Shown piece after piece: positions 62,561 to 64,000 of a DNA stretch of 64,000 bases. Source of the stretch: Neonectria sp. B-13 (taxonomy: Eukaryota > Ascomycota > Sordariomycetes > Hypocreales > Nectriaceae). The stretch is taken from the NCBI GenBank assembly GCA_002682825.1, contig NOKP01000011.1, forward strand, positions 248,420-312,419. The letters are read 5' to 3'. The translations under genes were made by a program, and so were the position numbers. A model generated the notes under the pieces. It was not told the origin of the DNA. It saw only the letters and a program-made list of their open reading frames with translations, and ran no database searches. Each line of letters opens with the position of its first letter. The first letter of the stretch is position 1.

Positions 62561-62833
62561 CCTCTTCTCCCCACCCCTCCCCCTCCACCCACCCGCCGGC
62601 CGCCTTTTAAATCTCCTCTTCCCACCACCGGGTTTGATTTGTTTCTCTCTTCTGCTCTTCGTCTCGCATACCCGGTTCAAGCATCCGATCTGCGAATTTG
62701 TATGTGCCTTCCCAACCTGAGAGTGCCTCTCCTCTAGCCCTCTCTCATACTTCATCAAGCCTTCCGCCTGCTAACATCCGTCGCTGCAGAACGAACCAAC
62801 ACATATTCCGATTCACATCACTCAACCGCCAAA
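62561..62833 (+). promoter_or_regulatory. TEF1 core promoter and leader with 5' UTR intron
   Basis: A C/T-rich stretch (62561-62640) with a TATA-like TTTTAAAT at 62605-62612 is typical of strongly expressed fungal genes. Downstream, donor GTATGT (62700-62705), branch GCTAAC (near 62770) and acceptor GCAG (to 62789) define a 90-nt intron inside the 5' UTR. The final leader before the ATG is AC-rich. Introns in the leader are common in fungal TEF1 genes. Confidence 0.65.
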
Positions 62834-64000
62834 ATGGGGTACGTCGGCTTCTGAGGCATCGCGGCCTCGCCTGCATCGCACGATGCGGGCCATCATCAAG
62901 AACACCCAGACTGACAACCTCACAGTAAGGAGGAGAAGACTCACCTTAACGTCGTCGTCATCGGCCACGTCGACTCTGGCAAGTCGACCACTGTGAGTTT
63001 CCCCCAACCGTGACCGGCTTATCTTGGTCGAGTCACCCCGCCATCTCCAGCGCGGGGTATTTTGCAACTCTTGCTGACAACCATCAACAGACCGGTCACA
63101 TGATCTACCAGTGTGGTGGTATCGACAAGCGAACCATCGAGAAGTTCGAGAAGGTTGGTTCCATTTCCCCGATTCTGCCCTCCACGATCGTCGATTCCCA
63201 CGAGTCCGCGTTTGCACCCGACACACGCATCTCACCCCGCGATCAAAAAGTTTCACACCTCTCAAATTTTTTTGTGGTGGGGCGGGCTTTTACCCCGCCG
63301 CACACCTGGCGTTGGCATCTGCCCTGCCCCACCACAGCAATGCCCAGTCACCATCTCGTCATCGTCACATACTCTGCACACAATACTGACAGCGCTGTCT
63401 AATAGGAAGCTGCCGAGCTCGGCAAGGGTTCCTTCAAGTATGCCTGGGTTCTTGACAAACTCAAGGCTGAGCGCGAGCGTGGTATCACCATCGACATTGC
63501 TCTGTGGAAGTTCGAGACTCCCCGCTACTTTGTCACCGTCATTGGTAAGTCGCAAACCGCTAAACTATTTGAGAGAAGGCGTATTCTAACATTCACCCCA
63601 CAGATGCCCCCGGTCACCGTGACTTCATCAAGAACATGATTACTGGTACTTCCCAGGCCGATTGCGCTATTCTCATCATTGCCGCCGGTACTGGTGAGTT
63701 CGAGGCTGGTATCTCCAAGGATGGCCAGACCCGTGAGCACGCTCTTCTCGCCTACACCCTGGGTGTCAAGAACCTCATCGTCGCCATCAACAAGATGGAC
63801 ACCACCAAGTGGTCCGAGTCCCGATACCATGAGATCGTCAAGGAGACCTCCAACTTCATCAAGAAGGTCGGCTACAACCCCAAGGCTGTCGCTTTCGTCC
63901 CCATCTCCGGATTCAACGGCGACAACATGCTTGTCCAGTCCACCAACTGCCCCTGGTACAAGGGATGGGAGCGTGAGATCAAGTCCGGCAAGCTCTCCGG
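62834..64000 (+). CDS. TEF1: Translation elongation factor 1-alpha, 3' end outside window
   Basis: GTPase that delivers aminoacyl-tRNA to the ribosome; cytosolic. Exons 62834-62838, 62926-62992, 63091-63153, 63406-63544 and 63604 onward; introns 87, 98, 252 and 59 nt. The first intron splits the glycine codon after the ATG, as usual in ascomycetes. About 223 codons are visible, roughly half of the expected ~460. GTPase motifs: G1 GHVDSGKS at 14-21, G3 DAPGH at 91-95, and G4 NKMD in the last part. The exon 3 end and exon 4 start match the classical barcode primer sites, so the 252-nt intron is the part of this gene most used in fungal phylogeny. Confidence 0.97.

Noticed and set aside
1..64000. 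CRISPR arrays, operons or prokaryotic elements
   Set aside because: All gene structures are eukaryotic with spliceosomal introns; no spaced direct repeats seen.
1..64000. Dispersed 5S rRNA or intact transposable elements
   Set aside because: No 5S consensus, reverse transcriptase, integrase or transposase motif was recognised on reading both strands.

Overview
The window is nuclear DNA from a filamentous ascomycete. Genes carry short introns (about 50-160 nt) with GT-AG ends and CTAAC/CTGAC branch points. The products are typically fungal: an AreA-type nitrogen regulator, a Dbf2-type NDR kinase and a translation elongation factor 1-alpha gene with the start-codon intron and the GC-rich hairpin intron seen in Hypocreales. 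A Sordariomycete, probably of the order Hypocreales, is inferred; the species cannot be named from this window.

Layout, left to right. Mediator subunit MED12 (minus, its 3' end lies outside the window); a long spacer; a secreted CREG-like protein (minus); a divergent spacer; Dbf2/Sid2 kinase (plus), convergent with areA (minus); an 8.9 kb gene-poor interval upstream of areA; a single-pass membrane protein of unknown function (plus); a gene-free, AT-richer 3.3 kb; a WBP11-like splicing protein (plus); a monocarboxylate-type MFS transporter (plus); a bacterial-looking TPR protein (plus), convergent with phosphopantothenate-cysteine ligase (minus); an acetyl-CoA transporter (minus), divergent from CENP-O (plus); Yae1 (minus); an 8.3 kb gene-poor interval; a cytochrome P450 with a 13-nt micro-exon (plus); an MFSD10-like transporter (plus); an intron-containing tRNA gene (minus); and TEF1 (plus, cut by the window end).

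The genes do not form one pathway. Most are conserved housekeeping or regulatory genes for transcription (MED12, AreA), cell-cycle and kinetochore function (Dbf2, CENP-O), RNA and ribosome work (WBP11, Yae1, TEF1, tRNA) and CoA metabolism (PPCS, and the acetyl-CoA transporter). PPCS and the acetyl-CoA transporter lie next to each other, but nothing in the sequence shows that this is functional. The P450 has no biosynthetic core enzyme beside it, so a secondary-metabolite cluster is not supported.

I found no convincing new multi-gene system. The items most worth a second look are the dispersed 11-base palindrome-like motif in intergenic DNA, the unusual intron-bearing tRNA, the intronless prokaryote-like TPR gene, the P450 micro-exon, a possible small spliced gene near 50.7 kb, and the two very long gene-poor intervals.
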